Made by a program: the position numbers and the translations under genes. From NCBI RefSeq assembly GCF_003258295.1, contig NZ_QKYN01000082.1, positions 17,898-81,897 of the forward strand: a stretch of DNA of 64,000 bases, in the 5' to 3' direction. Source of the stretch: Streptacidiphilus pinicola (GTDB lineage: Bacteria > Actinomycetota > Actinomycetes > Streptomycetales > Streptomycetaceae). The notes below the pieces were generated by a model. That model saw only the letters and a list, made by a program, of their open reading frames with translations. It did not search any database and was not told the DNA's origin. Shown in pieces: positions 26,169 through 35,330 of the stretch (positions are counted from its first letter, which is position 1; each line of letters begins with the position of its first letter).

Positions 26169-27011
26169 GTGCTCGACCTCGCCCCCGTCCTGCTCTCCGC
26201 GGGCGACGCGGCCGTGACGCTCCTGCCCGGGGCGGGGGGCCGGCTCGGCAGCCTGTGCCTGGGCGGTACGGAGCTGCTGCGTACCTCGCAGGACGTCGCG
26301 GATCCCAACGGTGACGTCTTCGGATACGGCTCGTTCCCGATGGCGCCGTGGGCGGGCCGGCTGGAGCGGGGGCGGTTCAACAACGGGCCGGTCCGGCACC
26401 AGCTGCCGCTCGACCTGGTGCCGCACGCCGCCCACGGCACCGCGTTGCGCGGACGCTGGCGCGTCGCGACCGCGCCCGCCGCGACGGACGAGGGCGTGAG
26501 CGCGGCCCTCGTCCACGAACTCGCGGAGCCCTGGCCCTACCCGGGCCGGGTGACCCAGCTGTTCGAGCTGACGCCGGAGCAGCTGAGGATCACGATCTCG
26601 GTGGAGGCGCTGCGGGACTCCTTCCCGGCGCAGGCGGGCTGGCACCCGTGGTTCCGCAAGCGGCTGCGCGCCGACGGACCGCAGGCCGCGCTGGACTTCG
26701 CGCCCGCCTGGCAGGAGGAGCGCGGCGCGGACTACCTGCCGACGGGCCGCCGCATCGACCCGGCCCCGGGGCCCTGGGACGACTGCTTCGCCTTCCCGGA
26801 CGGGGTCGAGGCCACGCTGACCTGGGGCGACGAGCTCGCCCTGCGGATCACCAGCGACTGCCCCTGGGCGGTGGTCTTCGACCACCAGGCCGACGCCCTC
26901 TGCGTCGAACCGCAGTCGGGCCCCCCGAACGGCCTCAACACCGCCCCCCACCTGGTCACCCCGATCGAACCTCTCGAGGTCACCACGACCTGGTCGTGGC
27001 GCCGCGGCTGA
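26169..27011 (+). CDS. Aldose 1-epimerase (galactose mutarotase)-like protein
   Basis: This 280-residue beta-sandwich protein starts at GTG 26169 behind GGAAGGAAGG. GGRLGSLCLGGTELLR and PMAPWAGRLERGRFN are the sugar-pocket segments. Two His (LVPHAAHGTALRG and AGWHPWFRK) and the glutamate of CVEPQSGPPNGLN match the mutarotase catalytic set. It interconverts alpha and beta anomers of free or phosphorylated hexoses, and the exact sugar is unknown. The gene lies 24 bp before pyrE, but pyrE has its own leaderless promoter. Confidence 0.87.
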   Translation: MLDLAPVLLSAGDAAVTLLPGAGGRLGSLCLGGTELLRTSQDVADPNGDVFGYGSFPMAPWAGRLERGRFNNGPVRHQLPLDLVPHAAHGTALRGRWRVATAPAATDEGVSAALVHELAEPWPYPGRVTQLFELTPEQLRITISVEALRDSFPAQAGWHPWFRKRLRADGPQAALDFAPAWQEERGADYLPTGRRIDPAPGPWDDCFAFPDGVEATLTWGDELALRITSDCPWAVVFDHQADALCVEPQSGPPNGLNTAPHLVTPIEPLEVTTTWSWRRG

Positions 27012-27021
27012 GCTCCGCAGC

Positions 27022-27027
27022 TAAGCT
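27022..27027 (+). promoter_or_regulatory. Leaderless -10 box (TAAGCT) of pyrE
   Basis: TAAGCT ends 8 nt before ATG 27036, in the 24-bp gap behind the epimerase stop. Confidence 0.5.
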
Positions 27028-27035
27028 GGAGCCTC

Positions 27036-27572
27036 ATGAGCACTACGCGTGACGCGCTTCTCGAAGAGATCAAGACCAAGGCCGTCGTCCACGGCAAAGT
27101 CATCCTCTCGTCCGGCCTGGAGTCGGACTACTACGTCGACCTTCGCCGCGTGACGCTGGACGGCGTGGCCGCCCCGCTCGTCGGCCAGGTCATGCTCGAC
27201 CTCACCAAGGACCTCGACTTCGACGCCGTCGGCGGGCTCACGCTCGGCGCGGACCCGGTCGCCACCGCGATGCTGCACGCCTCCGCGGCGCGCGGGCAGC
27301 GCCTGGACGCCTTCGTGGTGCGCAAGGCCCAGAAGGCGCACGGCATGCAGCGCCGGATCGAGGGCACGGACGTGAAGGGCCGCCGGGTCCTGGTCGTCGA
27401 GGACACCTCCACCACCGGCGGCTCGCCGCTCACCGCCGTCGAGGCGGTGCGTGAGGCGGGCGGCGAGGTCGTCGCCGTCGCCACCATCGTCGAGCGCAGC
27501 GCCGCGCAGGCGATCGCCGACGCGGGCCTGCCCTACCTCTTCGCCTACGAGCTGAGCGACCTCGGCCTGTAG
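27036..27572 (+). CDS. pyrE: Orotate phosphoribosyltransferase
   Basis: The 178-residue enzyme converts orotate and PRPP to orotidine 5'-monophosphate, the fifth step of UMP synthesis. VILSSGLESDYYVDLRR is the orotate/PRPP N-terminal segment. VVRKAQKAHGMQRRIEG is the flexible catalytic loop. VLVVEDTSTTGGS is the PRPP-binding motif with the two acids. Length is normal for the actinobacterial form. No pyrF or other pyrimidine gene is in the window. It is convergent with the DedA gene, 22 bp between stops. Confidence 0.95.
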   Translation: MSTTRDALLEEIKTKAVVHGKVILSSGLESDYYVDLRRVTLDGVAAPLVGQVMLDLTKDLDFDAVGGLTLGADPVATAMLHASAARGQRLDAFVVRKAQKAHGMQRRIEGTDVKGRRVLVVEDTSTTGGSPLTAVEAVREAGGEVVAVATIVERSAAQAIADAGLPYLFAYELSDLGL

Positions 27573-27594
27573 GCGCATTCGTCGCGCGAGGGCG

Positions 27595-28335
27595 TCACCG
27601 CTTGCGGTGGCGTCCTCCGCGGCCCGCGGCCTGCGCGGGCGGGACCGCGGACGGTCCGTCGGCCAGCGCCGTCCCGCCGCCCTGGCCGCCCTCGCGGCGA
27701 CCGCGCACCACCTCGATGATGATCGGGATCACCGAGAGCAGCACGATCAGGCCCACCGCCGGGATCAGGTACTTGTCGATCACCGGAGCCATCGACGAGC
27801 CGAACTTGTAGCCGATCAGCAGCATGGCCTCGGTCCACACCAGGCCGCCGACGGCGTTCCAGACCAGGAAGGTGCGGGCCGGCATCTCCAGGGTCCCCGC
27901 CACCGGGTTCAGGAAGGTGCGCACCACCGGCACGAAGCGGGCCATGACCACGGCCTTCGCCGGGCCGAAGCGGTTGAAGTACTGCTCCGCCTTGACCACG
28001 TGGTCCCGCTTGAACAGCTTCGAGTTCGGCCGGTCGAACATCCGCGAGCCGACCTTCACGCCCAGCAGGTGGCCCAGCTGCGCGCCCGCGATCGCGCAGA
28101 TCGGCGCGCCGACGAGCAGCGTCCCGATCGACATCTGGGTGCCGAGCAGCGCCTTGCCCGCGCCGGACGCGGCGACGCCGCCGAGGATCAGCAGCGAGTC
28201 GCCGGGCAGGAAGAAGCCGATCAGCAGGCCCGTCTCGGCGAAGACGATCGCGAGCAGTCCGTACGCACCGACCTGAGCGATCAGGGCCTTCGCGTCCAGC
28301 AGGGTGCTCAGGTTGAGCGCGAGGTTCTGGGTCAC
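27595..28335 (-). CDS. DedA-family membrane protein
   Basis: The 246-residue polytopic protein starts at GTG 28335. FAETGLLIGFFLPGDSLLI is the hallmark re-entrant segment with its acidic Glu and Pro-Gly-Asp. GAQLGHLLGVKVGSRMFDRP and the arginine-containing MARFVPVVRTFLNPVAGTL complete the DedA/VTT motif. The family is now linked to lipid-carrier flipping (undecaprenyl phosphate or phospholipids) and membrane homeostasis. The tail after the last helix is basic (RGRREGG...GRGGRHRKR) and cytoplasmic. TACTCT 6 nt upstream marks a leaderless transcript. Confidence 0.9.
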   Translation of the reverse strand: MTQNLALNLSTLLDAKALIAQVGAYGLLAIVFAETGLLIGFFLPGDSLLILGGVAASGAGKALLGTQMSIGTLLVGAPICAIAGAQLGHLLGVKVGSRMFDRPNSKLFKRDHVVKAEQYFNRFGPAKAVVMARFVPVVRTFLNPVAGTLEMPARTFLVWNAVGGLVWTEAMLLIGYKFGSSMAPVIDKYLIPAVGLIVLLSVIPIIIEVVRGRREGGQGGGTALADGPSAVPPAQAAGRGGRHRKR

Positions 28336-28341
28336 CCGCGC

Positions 28342-28347
28342 AGAGTA
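28342..28347 (-). promoter_or_regulatory. Leaderless -10 box (TACTCT) of the dedA-type gene
   Basis: On the minus strand TACTCT ends 6 nt before GTG 28335. Confidence 0.5.
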
Positions 28348-28399
28348 GCGGTCGTGGGTGACCGCACGTTGTCCCGCCCGGCACCGCGGGAAGTCCGGA

Positions 28400-28417
28400 G
28401 GGGGACCTAGGTCCCCC
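28400..28417. promoter_or_regulatory. Perfect 18-bp palindrome between dedA and fba
   Basis: GGGGGACCTAGGTCCCCC reads the same on both strands and is centred on CTAG. It is 134 bp before the fba start and 65 bp before the DedA start, so it is a candidate operator for either. Without a loop it is a poor terminator. Confidence 0.5.
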
Positions 28418-28550
28418 CGTGACCTGCCGAGCGAGGGGATGAAGGGGTTGCACCGCAGTGCGAGAATGGCGCACGGTGCCCGGTCGACGAAGTCCGGCGT
28501 CAGCACCTTCACCCCATGGTTGGACGCCCACCCCGACAGGAGCGGTTCGC

Positions 28551-29573
28551 ATGCCTATCGCAACGCCCGAGGTCTACAACGAGATGCTGGACCGGGCCAA
28601 GGCAGGCAAGTTCGCCTACCCCGCGATCAACGTCACCTCCTCGCAGACCCTGCACGCGGCCCTGCGCGGCTTCGCCGAGGCCGAGAGCGACGGCATCGTT
28701 CAGATCTCGACCGGCGGCGCCGAGTTCCTGGGCGGTCAGTACAGCAAGGACATGGTGACGGGCGCGGTGGCCCTCGCCGAGTTCGCGTACATCGTGGCCG
28801 CGAAGTACGACGTCAACATCGCCCTGCACACCGACCACTGCCCCAAGGACAAGCTGGACGGCTACGTCCGCCCGCTGCTGGCGATCTCCGCCGAGCGCGT
28901 GGCCCGCGGCGAGAACCCGCTCTTCCAGTCGCACATGTGGGACGGCTCCGCCGAGACCCTGAACGACAACCTGGCCATCGCCGAGGAGCTGCTGGCCCAG
29001 GCCCGCGCCGCCAAGATCATCCTCGAGGTCGAGATCACCCCGACCGGCGGCGAGGAGGACGGCGTCTCCCACGAGATCAACGACTCCCTCTACACCACGG
29101 TCAACGACGCGGTGCGCACCGCCGAGGCCCTGGGTCTGGGCGAGAAGGGCCGCTACCTGCTGGCCGCCTCCTTCGGCAACGTGCACGGCGTCTACAAGCC
29201 GGGCAACGTCGTCCTCAAGCCGGAGCTGCTGCGCGAGCTGCAGGACGCGATCGGCAAGCAGTACGGCAAGACCGAGCCGTTCGACTTCGTCTTCCACGGC
29301 GGCTCCGGCTCGAGCGTCGAGGAGATCGAGACCGCGCTGGAGAACGGCGTCGTCAAGATGAACCTGGACACCGACACCCAGTACGCCTTCACCCGCCCGG
29401 TCGTGGACCACATGTTCCGCAACTACGACGGCGTGCTGAAGGTCGACGGCGAGGTCGGCAAGAAGAACACCTACGACCCGCGCACCTGGGGCAAGCTGGC
29501 CGAGGCGGGCATGGCCGCCCGCGTGCTGGAGGCCGCCAAGCAGCTGCGCTCGGCGGGCAACAAGCTGAAGTAG
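28551..29573 (+). CDS. fba: Class II fructose-bisphosphate aldolase
   Basis: The 340-residue zinc enzyme splits fructose 1,6-bisphosphate into dihydroxyacetone phosphate and glyceraldehyde 3-phosphate in glycolysis, and makes it in gluconeogenesis. LHTDHCPKDKLDGY holds the catalytic Asp and a zinc His. ILEVEITPTGGEEDG, FGNVHGVYKPGNV and FHGGSGSSVEEI provide further zinc ligands and the phosphate site. KMNLDTDTQYAFTRPV is near the end. Length fits the long class IIA (E. coli FbaA-like) type. The start ATG 28551 follows CAGGAGC. A strong hairpin separates it from the converging DUF3151 gene. Confidence 0.95.
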   Translation: MPIATPEVYNEMLDRAKAGKFAYPAINVTSSQTLHAALRGFAEAESDGIVQISTGGAEFLGGQYSKDMVTGAVALAEFAYIVAAKYDVNIALHTDHCPKDKLDGYVRPLLAISAERVARGENPLFQSHMWDGSAETLNDNLAIAEELLAQARAAKIILEVEITPTGGEEDGVSHEINDSLYTTVNDAVRTAEALGLGEKGRYLLAASFGNVHGVYKPGNVVLKPELLRELQDAIGKQYGKTEPFDFVFHGGSGSSVEEIETALENGVVKMNLDTDTQYAFTRPVVDHMFRNYDGVLKVDGEVGKKNTYDPRTWGKLAEAGMAARVLEAAKQLRSAGNKLK

Positions 29574-29582
29574 GTCATGTAT

Positions 29583-29619
29583 GAGGGCCCCGGAACCGCT
29601 CGGCGGTTCCGGGGCCCTC
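29583..29619. terminator. Bidirectional terminator between fba and the DUF3151 gene
   Basis: GAGGGCCCCGGAACCG and CGGTTCCGGGGCCCTC form a perfect 16-bp stem with a 5-nt loop, 9 bp after the fba stop and 20 bp from the opposing stop. Confidence 0.88.
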
Positions 29620-29639
29620 GTCTTCGTTCTGCTGACCGT

Positions 29640-30059
29640 CTACTGCTTCAGCTCGGTGTAGGCCTCGGGGCTGCTGTCCTTGAGGAAGGCCCAGCAGCGG
29701 GCCGCCTCGTCGGTCTCGCCGATGGAGTCGGCGGCGCGGGCCAGCGCGGCCAGGCAGCGCAGGAAGCCGCGGTTGCCCCGGTGGTCCCACGGGATCGGCC
29801 CGTGGCCCTTCCAGCCGGCACGACGCAGCTGGTCCAGGCCCCGGTGGTAGCCCGTGCGCGCGTAGGCGTACGACTCGACCACGCGACCCGCGGCGAAGGA
29901 CTCGTCCGCCAGCTGGGCCCAGGCCAGGGAGAAGGTCGGGTGCGCCGCCGCGATCTGCGCGGGGGACGCGGACTGCTCGGCCATCTGCTGGTACGGCTGC
30001 TCGTCCTCGGGCAGGAGCGTCGGCTCCGGGCCACCGAGCAGGTTCTCGTGAATGGACAT
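29640..30059 (-). CDS. DUF3151 family protein
   Basis: This 139-residue soluble protein is conserved across actinobacteria. NLLGGPEPTLLPEDEQP is the usual start, followed by TPR-like helices (FSLAWAQLADESFAAGRVVE, YAYARTGYHRGLDQLRRAGW). WKGHGPIPWDHRGNRGFLR is the family signature and the end is helical. No catalytic residues are obvious, and function is unknown. Its place beside fba is conserved in related genomes as far as I recall. The start ATG 30059 has CAGACT 7 nt upstream, a possible weak leaderless -10. Confidence 0.85.
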   Translation of the reverse strand: MSIHENLLGGPEPTLLPEDEQPYQQMAEQSASPAQIAAAHPTFSLAWAQLADESFAAGRVVESYAYARTGYHRGLDQLRRAGWKGHGPIPWDHRGNRGFLRCLAALARAADSIGETDEAARCWAFLKDSSPEAYTELKQ

Positions 30060-30215
30060 GGCTGCCAGTCTGCCATTGCGGCGTTTCGGGGGGCAGCGCC
30101 GTGTTCCTCGGATGTCACGGTTAGACGACAGCGGGGCCCCGGGCGGAACTCGTTCGCCCCCGGATGGCATCGTTCCGTGCAGCAAAGCATCGGTGCACGT
30201 CGCAGGGGGACGATC

Positions 30216-31292
30216 GTGGGCAGAGCAACCGCTCTCCTGGCCGCATTCTGTCTGTTCGCCGCAGGAGTGTGGGCCGTCGCGACGACCGCGTGGGCCGTTC
30301 CGGTGGCCGTGGCGTCCGCGCCGCCCACGACCACCGGGCCCTCGCCGACGCCCTCGGTCCCGGCCACGCCCGCGCTGTGGACCCAGAGCACCCTGCGCAC
30401 CCACCTCGTCGCGGAGCTGAACCGCACCGACCCCGGCGTCGCCCTCGACGACCTGGAGCACATCACCGAGGTCCAACCGCAGGTCAGCCGGTTCTGTCAC
30501 CCCGTCGCGCACGACCTCGGGCATGCGGCGCTGAAGAAGTACGGCAGCTTCAGCAAGGCTGCCGCCTTCCGCAACGACGTCTGCGGCTCCGGCTACCTGC
30601 ACGGCATCGTCGAGGAGACGCTGGCCCAGAGCCCCGACCCGGTGGCCGCCGTCACCACCCTGTGCGCGCCACAGCTGGCGGCCTCGTGCATCCACGGCAT
30701 CGGGCACGGCGCGATGTTCGTCTCGCATCTGGACGTGTCGAAGGCGGAGCGGCTCTGCGACCGCTTCGGGCAGACCTACCAGGTGGTGGCCTGCTCGGAG
30801 GGTGTCTTCATGCAGCTCTTCGAGCCCGACGAGGACGACCCCGCGGCCCTGGCGCAGCTCCCCGCGCAGCGCCTGGCGGCGGAGCCGCTGTACCCCTGCC
30901 CGGAGCAGCCGTCGGTCTTCCAGTCCGCCTGCTACTTCTACGCCCCGATCTACTACCTGCAGACGCACGACTACGTGAACCACCCGGCGAGCTTCGTCCA
31001 GGCGCTGAGCTGGTGTCTGAACGCGCCCACCGCGGGCGGACAGCAGTCCTGCACCCGGGGGACGGGCTCGCGGCTGATGAAGTACAACATCGACCGGCCC
31101 GGGTGGACGGCCGCCCAGTGCGAGGCGGCGCCGCAGCCGTGGCAGCGACCGGCCTGTGTGGGCGGCATGGTCAGCTACTGGAACGTCAACTTCCACGACA
31201 AGTCCGCCCGGACGAAGCTCTGCCCGCAGCTCGACGGCGCGGCGGCGGTCGCGTGCCGGTCCGCCTCCGGTGGCAGCACTTCGGCGGACTGA
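30216..31292 (+). CDS. Secreted Cys/His-rich helical protein, no recognised family
   Basis: The 358-residue precursor starts at GTG 30216 behind CAGGGGGA. The signal peptide runs to about residue 28, then a Pro/Thr linker. The mature part carries recurring Cys/His/Gly elements: RFCHPVAHDLGHAALKKYG, VCGSGYLHGIVEETL, ASCIHGIGHGAMF, VACSEGVFMQLFE and ACVGGMVSYWNVNF. The spacing suggests a helical repeat array with paired Cys and inward-facing His, which could bind a metal, heme or [2Fe-2S] partner. A DoxX-Rieske fusion starts 46 bp downstream on the same strand, so the two are probably co-expressed. I do not recognise the family and assign no reaction. Confidence 0.65.
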   Translation: MGRATALLAAFCLFAAGVWAVATTAWAVPVAVASAPPTTTGPSPTPSVPATPALWTQSTLRTHLVAELNRTDPGVALDDLEHITEVQPQVSRFCHPVAHDLGHAALKKYGSFSKAAAFRNDVCGSGYLHGIVEETLAQSPDPVAAVTTLCAPQLAASCIHGIGHGAMFVSHLDVSKAERLCDRFGQTYQVVACSEGVFMQLFEPDEDDPAALAQLPAQRLAAEPLYPCPEQPSVFQSACYFYAPIYYLQTHDYVNHPASFVQALSWCLNAPTAGGQQSCTRGTGSRLMKYNIDRPGWTAAQCEAAPQPWQRPACVGGMVSYWNVNFHDKSARTKLCPQLDGAAAVACRSASGGSTSAD

Positions 31293-31338
31293 GCGCCGTT
31301 CACCGCCTGACGAACACGAACCCTGGACGACCTCGACC

Positions 31339-32328
31339 ATGACGATGACGCTCCCCACCGACTCCCTGCGCCGCCAGGCGCTGCTGCCGCTGCGACTCTT
31401 TCTCGGCGTGACCTTCTGCTACGCCGGTCTGGTCAAGCTGGGCGACCCGCACTACCTGGCCGGGGCCGGGGATCCCGCCTCGTACCTGTCCCAGCTCCAG
31501 GCCGCGCTCGCCCAGCACAGCCCCGCCGCGCCGCTGCTGCGCCTGGCCCGCCACGCTCCGACGGTGACCGGCACCGCTCTCGCCTTCGGCGAGCTCGCGG
31601 TCGGCCTGGGCACCCTCCTCGGGCTCTTCGGCCGGATGGCGGCGGCCGGCGGTGCGGTGCTCAGCCTGACCCTCTTTCTGACGGTCAGTTGGCGGACGTA
31701 TCCGTACTTCCTCGGCAACGACCTGGCGTATCTCGCGGCCTGGACCCCGCTGCTCCTCGCCGGGACGCCCTCGCTCTCGCTCGACGCCTGGCTGGGGGCC
31801 CGCCGTTCGGGCCGGCTCGCGAGCGGCGAGAGCAGGCGGCGCGCGGTGCTCGAGACCGGGACCGCCGTCCTCGCCGTGGTCGGCGGCGGGCTGCTCGCGG
31901 GGGCGCTGACCGCACGGTCCCGGGGGCCGGTGACGGGCGCCGCCGCACCGACGGGCGGGCAGCCGGGCGGGCCAGGGGGTGGGCCGTCGGGCGGTCCCTC
32001 GGGAGGCGGGACGGCCACGGGTGTGAGCGTCGCGGTCTCGAAGGTCCCGGTCGGCGGCGCGGTGCAGCTCAGCGCGCCCGGCAGCGGCGATCCGATCTTC
32101 GTGGTCCAGCCGAAGCCGGGTACCTTCTGCGCCTTCTCCGGCGCGTGCACGCACGCCGGATGCACGGTCCTGCCACCGAAGGACGGTGCCTTCGTCTGCC
32201 CCTGCCACGACTCCGCGTTCGACGCCGCGACCGGTGCGGTCCTGCGCGGCCCGGCCACGCAGGCGCTGCCGCGCCATGCCGTCACGCGGTCCGGCACGGA
32301 CCTCCGGGTCGCCGGGAAGCCGGAGTAG
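31339..32328 (+). CDS. Membrane fusion of DoxX and Rieske [2Fe-2S] domains
   Basis: The 329-residue protein starts at ATG 31339. Residues 1-160 form a four-helix DoxX-like domain (RLFLGVTFCYAGLVKLGDPH, FGELAVGLGTLLGLFGRMAA). A fifth helix near 175-192 leads to a Gly/Pro/Thr-rich linker (PGGPGGGPSGGPSGG). The C-terminal Rieske domain has CTHAGC and CPCHDSAFD, the two Cys and two His of the cluster. By topology the cluster should face the cell exterior. DoxX proteins accept electrons into the quinone pool, and a Rieske domain would relay them. The upstream secreted Cys/His protein is a likely partner or substrate. The electron donor is unknown. Confidence 0.85.
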   Translation: MTMTLPTDSLRRQALLPLRLFLGVTFCYAGLVKLGDPHYLAGAGDPASYLSQLQAALAQHSPAAPLLRLARHAPTVTGTALAFGELAVGLGTLLGLFGRMAAAGGAVLSLTLFLTVSWRTYPYFLGNDLAYLAAWTPLLLAGTPSLSLDAWLGARRSGRLASGESRRRAVLETGTAVLAVVGGGLLAGALTARSRGPVTGAAAPTGGQPGGPGGGPSGGPSGGGTATGVSVAVSKVPVGGAVQLSAPGSGDPIFVVQPKPGTFCAFSGACTHAGCTVLPPKDGAFVCPCHDSAFDAATGAVLRGPATQALPRHAVTRSGTDLRVAGKPE

Positions 32329-32394
32329 GGCCGGAGCGGGAAGCGGAGTAAGACCGGGAGCGGGACGCCGGGGTGGGGCCGGGAGCCGCGGCGA

Positions 32395-33189
32395 CTACGG
32401 CCGGTGCGGCACCCGCAGGGACCAGGCGGCCGGTTCCACCGTCCAGGTGCGCTCGCGGACCGGCGCGCTCAGGGTGTGGTCCGCCTCGTAGGTGAAGAGC
32501 GAGCCGCCCACCGTGACCCGGCGGGCCTGGACCGGGACGCAGGCGTCGATGCGCAGCTCCGCCGCGCCGTCGTGGCTGCGGAGCGCCAGTGCGCGCAGCG
32601 GGTGCGAGGGATCGGCCAGCACCTGTCCGTCCGCCTCCACCCGGAGTTGTTGCGGTGCGGGGAGCGGCCGTGACAGCGCCCGGACGACCAGTCCGGCGAG
32701 ATCTGTCCACCAGGTGGACGGAGCTCTGTTCGCCCTGGGCGAACGCTGCGCGGGGATGCGGACGCCGCCGAGAACCACCCCGCCACCGTCGTCGACGAGC
32801 AGATCGAGCGGGCGGTCCGCGCCGCGGACGACGGCGCGCGCGGCCTGGACGGGGCGCACCTCCGCGCCGAGCGCGCGGGCCAGTTCGGTGCGCGGTCCGC
32901 GGCCGACCGGGATCACCGCGACGGGGGCTTCGTCCAGTGTGGCCTGCTGATGCAGAAGTTGAACCACCTGTTGCAGATAGCGGTCGTCGCCGATAACAAC
33001 CGGTCGCCTGCGGCCGCGCCGGGCCAGCAGTCGATCAAGATCGGACAGGTTCTCCGGCACCGCCGTCTTCATCGTCAGGGCAGCGCCGAGCACGTCCTTG
33101 GCGACCCGTACCGACTCGCCGTCCAGGGCCAGCGCCGCAGGGGAGACCAGGACCAACACGGGCTCGCCCGCCGAACGCTCAGCCGACAC
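32395..33189 (-). CDS. Diacylglycerol-kinase-fold protein with degenerate nucleotide motif
   Basis: The 264-residue protein resembles the lipid/sphingosine kinase catalytic fold in layout: an N-terminal Rossmann-like half (VLVLVSPAAL, PVVIGDDRYLQQVVQLLH) and a beta-sandwich half (TYEADHTLSAPVRERTWTVE). The GGDGT loop that binds ATP phosphate is replaced by IGDDRYL. The usual PLGTGND segment reads PVGRGPRTELARAL, losing the Asp. It may bind a lipid without phosphorylating it. The gene is divergent from purA, as in related genomes. The start GTG 33189 follows GAGGAAGG. Confidence 0.65.
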   Translation of the reverse strand: MSAERSAGEPVLVLVSPAALALDGESVRVAKDVLGAALTMKTAVPENLSDLDRLLARRGRRRPVVIGDDRYLQQVVQLLHQQATLDEAPVAVIPVGRGPRTELARALGAEVRPVQAARAVVRGADRPLDLLVDDGGGVVLGGVRIPAQRSPRANRAPSTWWTDLAGLVVRALSRPLPAPQQLRVEADGQVLADPSHPLRALALRSHDGAAELRIDACVPVQARRVTVGGSLFTYEADHTLSAPVRERTWTVEPAAWSLRVPHRP

Positions 33190-33222
33190 CGTGGTCCTTC
33201 CTCGGGTAATCTCTCGGTGTAA

Positions 33223-34605
<1,383 letters not shown>

Positions 34606-34622
34606 CAGCTTCTTCCGAACTG

Positions 34623-34651
34623 GCCCCCGCCCTTCCGGACGGGGGCTTTTT
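34623..34651 (+). terminator. purA intrinsic terminator
   Basis: GCCCCCG and CGGGGGC form a 7-bp stem with a 10-nt loop, followed directly by TTTTT, a classical terminator rare in this genome. Confidence 0.88.
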
Positions 34652-34663
34652 CGCGCCCGGAGA

Positions 34664-34700
34664 CATTGTACTAATGCAGATATTCATTGCTTCTAGTGCA
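34664..34700. promoter_or_regulatory. Two tandem operator-like palindromes 21 bp apart
   Basis: CATTGTACTAATGCA (34664-34678) and CATTGCTTCTAGTGCA (34685-34700) are near-palindromes of one pattern, CATTG..CTA.TGCA, repeated two helical turns apart. The second overlaps the -35 of the acetyltransferase promoter. The AT-rich form and CTAG centre suggest a MarR/PadR-type dimeric regulator. Confidence 0.6.
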
Positions 34701-34715
34701 AAGTGCGGCTATGTT
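34687..34715 (+). promoter_or_regulatory. Leaderless promoter of the acetyltransferase gene
   Basis: TTGCTT (34687-34692), a 17-nt spacer and TATGTT (34710-34715), then 6 nt to ATG 34722. It is the only leaderless promoter here with a readable -35. Confidence 0.6.
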
Positions 34716-34721
34716 TCGAAC

Positions 34722-35318
34722 ATGACCTCGAAGACCCCGCTTCCTGTCGTGCTCACCGGACGCCACGTCCGGCTGGAGCCGCTCACCCTCGACCACGTGC
34801 CCGCGCTGTGGGAGGCGCTGGAGCCCGACGCGTCGGAGGTCTTCCGCTGGATCCGCCCGGCGCCCCGCAGCGCCGAGGAGCTGGCCGAGTACGCCGACGT
34901 CCTGCTGCACGGCCCGAAGCGGTTCGTGGCCTTCGCCGTCGTCGACCTGGCGACGGGGCGGCCCGTGGGCTGGACCACCTTTCTGGACATCCAGGAGCAG
35001 GACGAGCGCCTGGAGATCGGCTGGACCTGGTACGCCCGCTCCCACTGGCGCACCGCCGCCAACACCGAGGCCAAGCTGCTGCTGCTCACCCACGCCTTCG
35101 AGGAGCTCGGCTACGGCCGGGTGCAGTGGAAGACGGACATCAACAACGAGCGCTCGCAGGCCGCCATCGCCCGTCTCGGCGCGCAGCGCGAGGGCGTGCT
35201 CCGCCGCCAGGTGCAGCGTGGTGACGGCAGTTGGCGCGACAGCGTCTACTTCGGCATGAACATCGACGAGTGGCCGGAGGCCAAGCAGCGGCTGGCCGAC
35301 CGACTGGCGCAGGGCTGA
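34722..35318 (+). CDS. GNAT acetyltransferase (RimJ/RimL type)
   Basis: The 198-residue enzyme resembles ribosomal-protein or small-amine acetyltransferases of the RimJ/RimL group. GRHVRLEPLTLDHVPALWEA is the N-terminal strand and helix. LEIGWTWYARSHWRTAANTE leads to the acetyl-CoA helix. KTDINNERSQAAIARLGAQR contains the family Asn and Ala-Gly-x-R loop. ATG 34722 is preferred over an in-frame ATG at 34674 because the latter lies inside the operator and promoter. A second GNAT gene follows 12 bp downstream, so both are probably transcribed together under the tandem operator. Confidence 0.87.
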   Translation: MTSKTPLPVVLTGRHVRLEPLTLDHVPALWEALEPDASEVFRWIRPAPRSAEELAEYADVLLHGPKRFVAFAVVDLATGRPVGWTTFLDIQEQDERLEIGWTWYARSHWRTAANTEAKLLLLTHAFEELGYGRVQWKTDINNERSQAAIARLGAQREGVLRRQVQRGDGSWRDSVYFGMNIDEWPEAKQRLADRLAQG

Positions 35319-35330
35319 AAGGGCATCATC

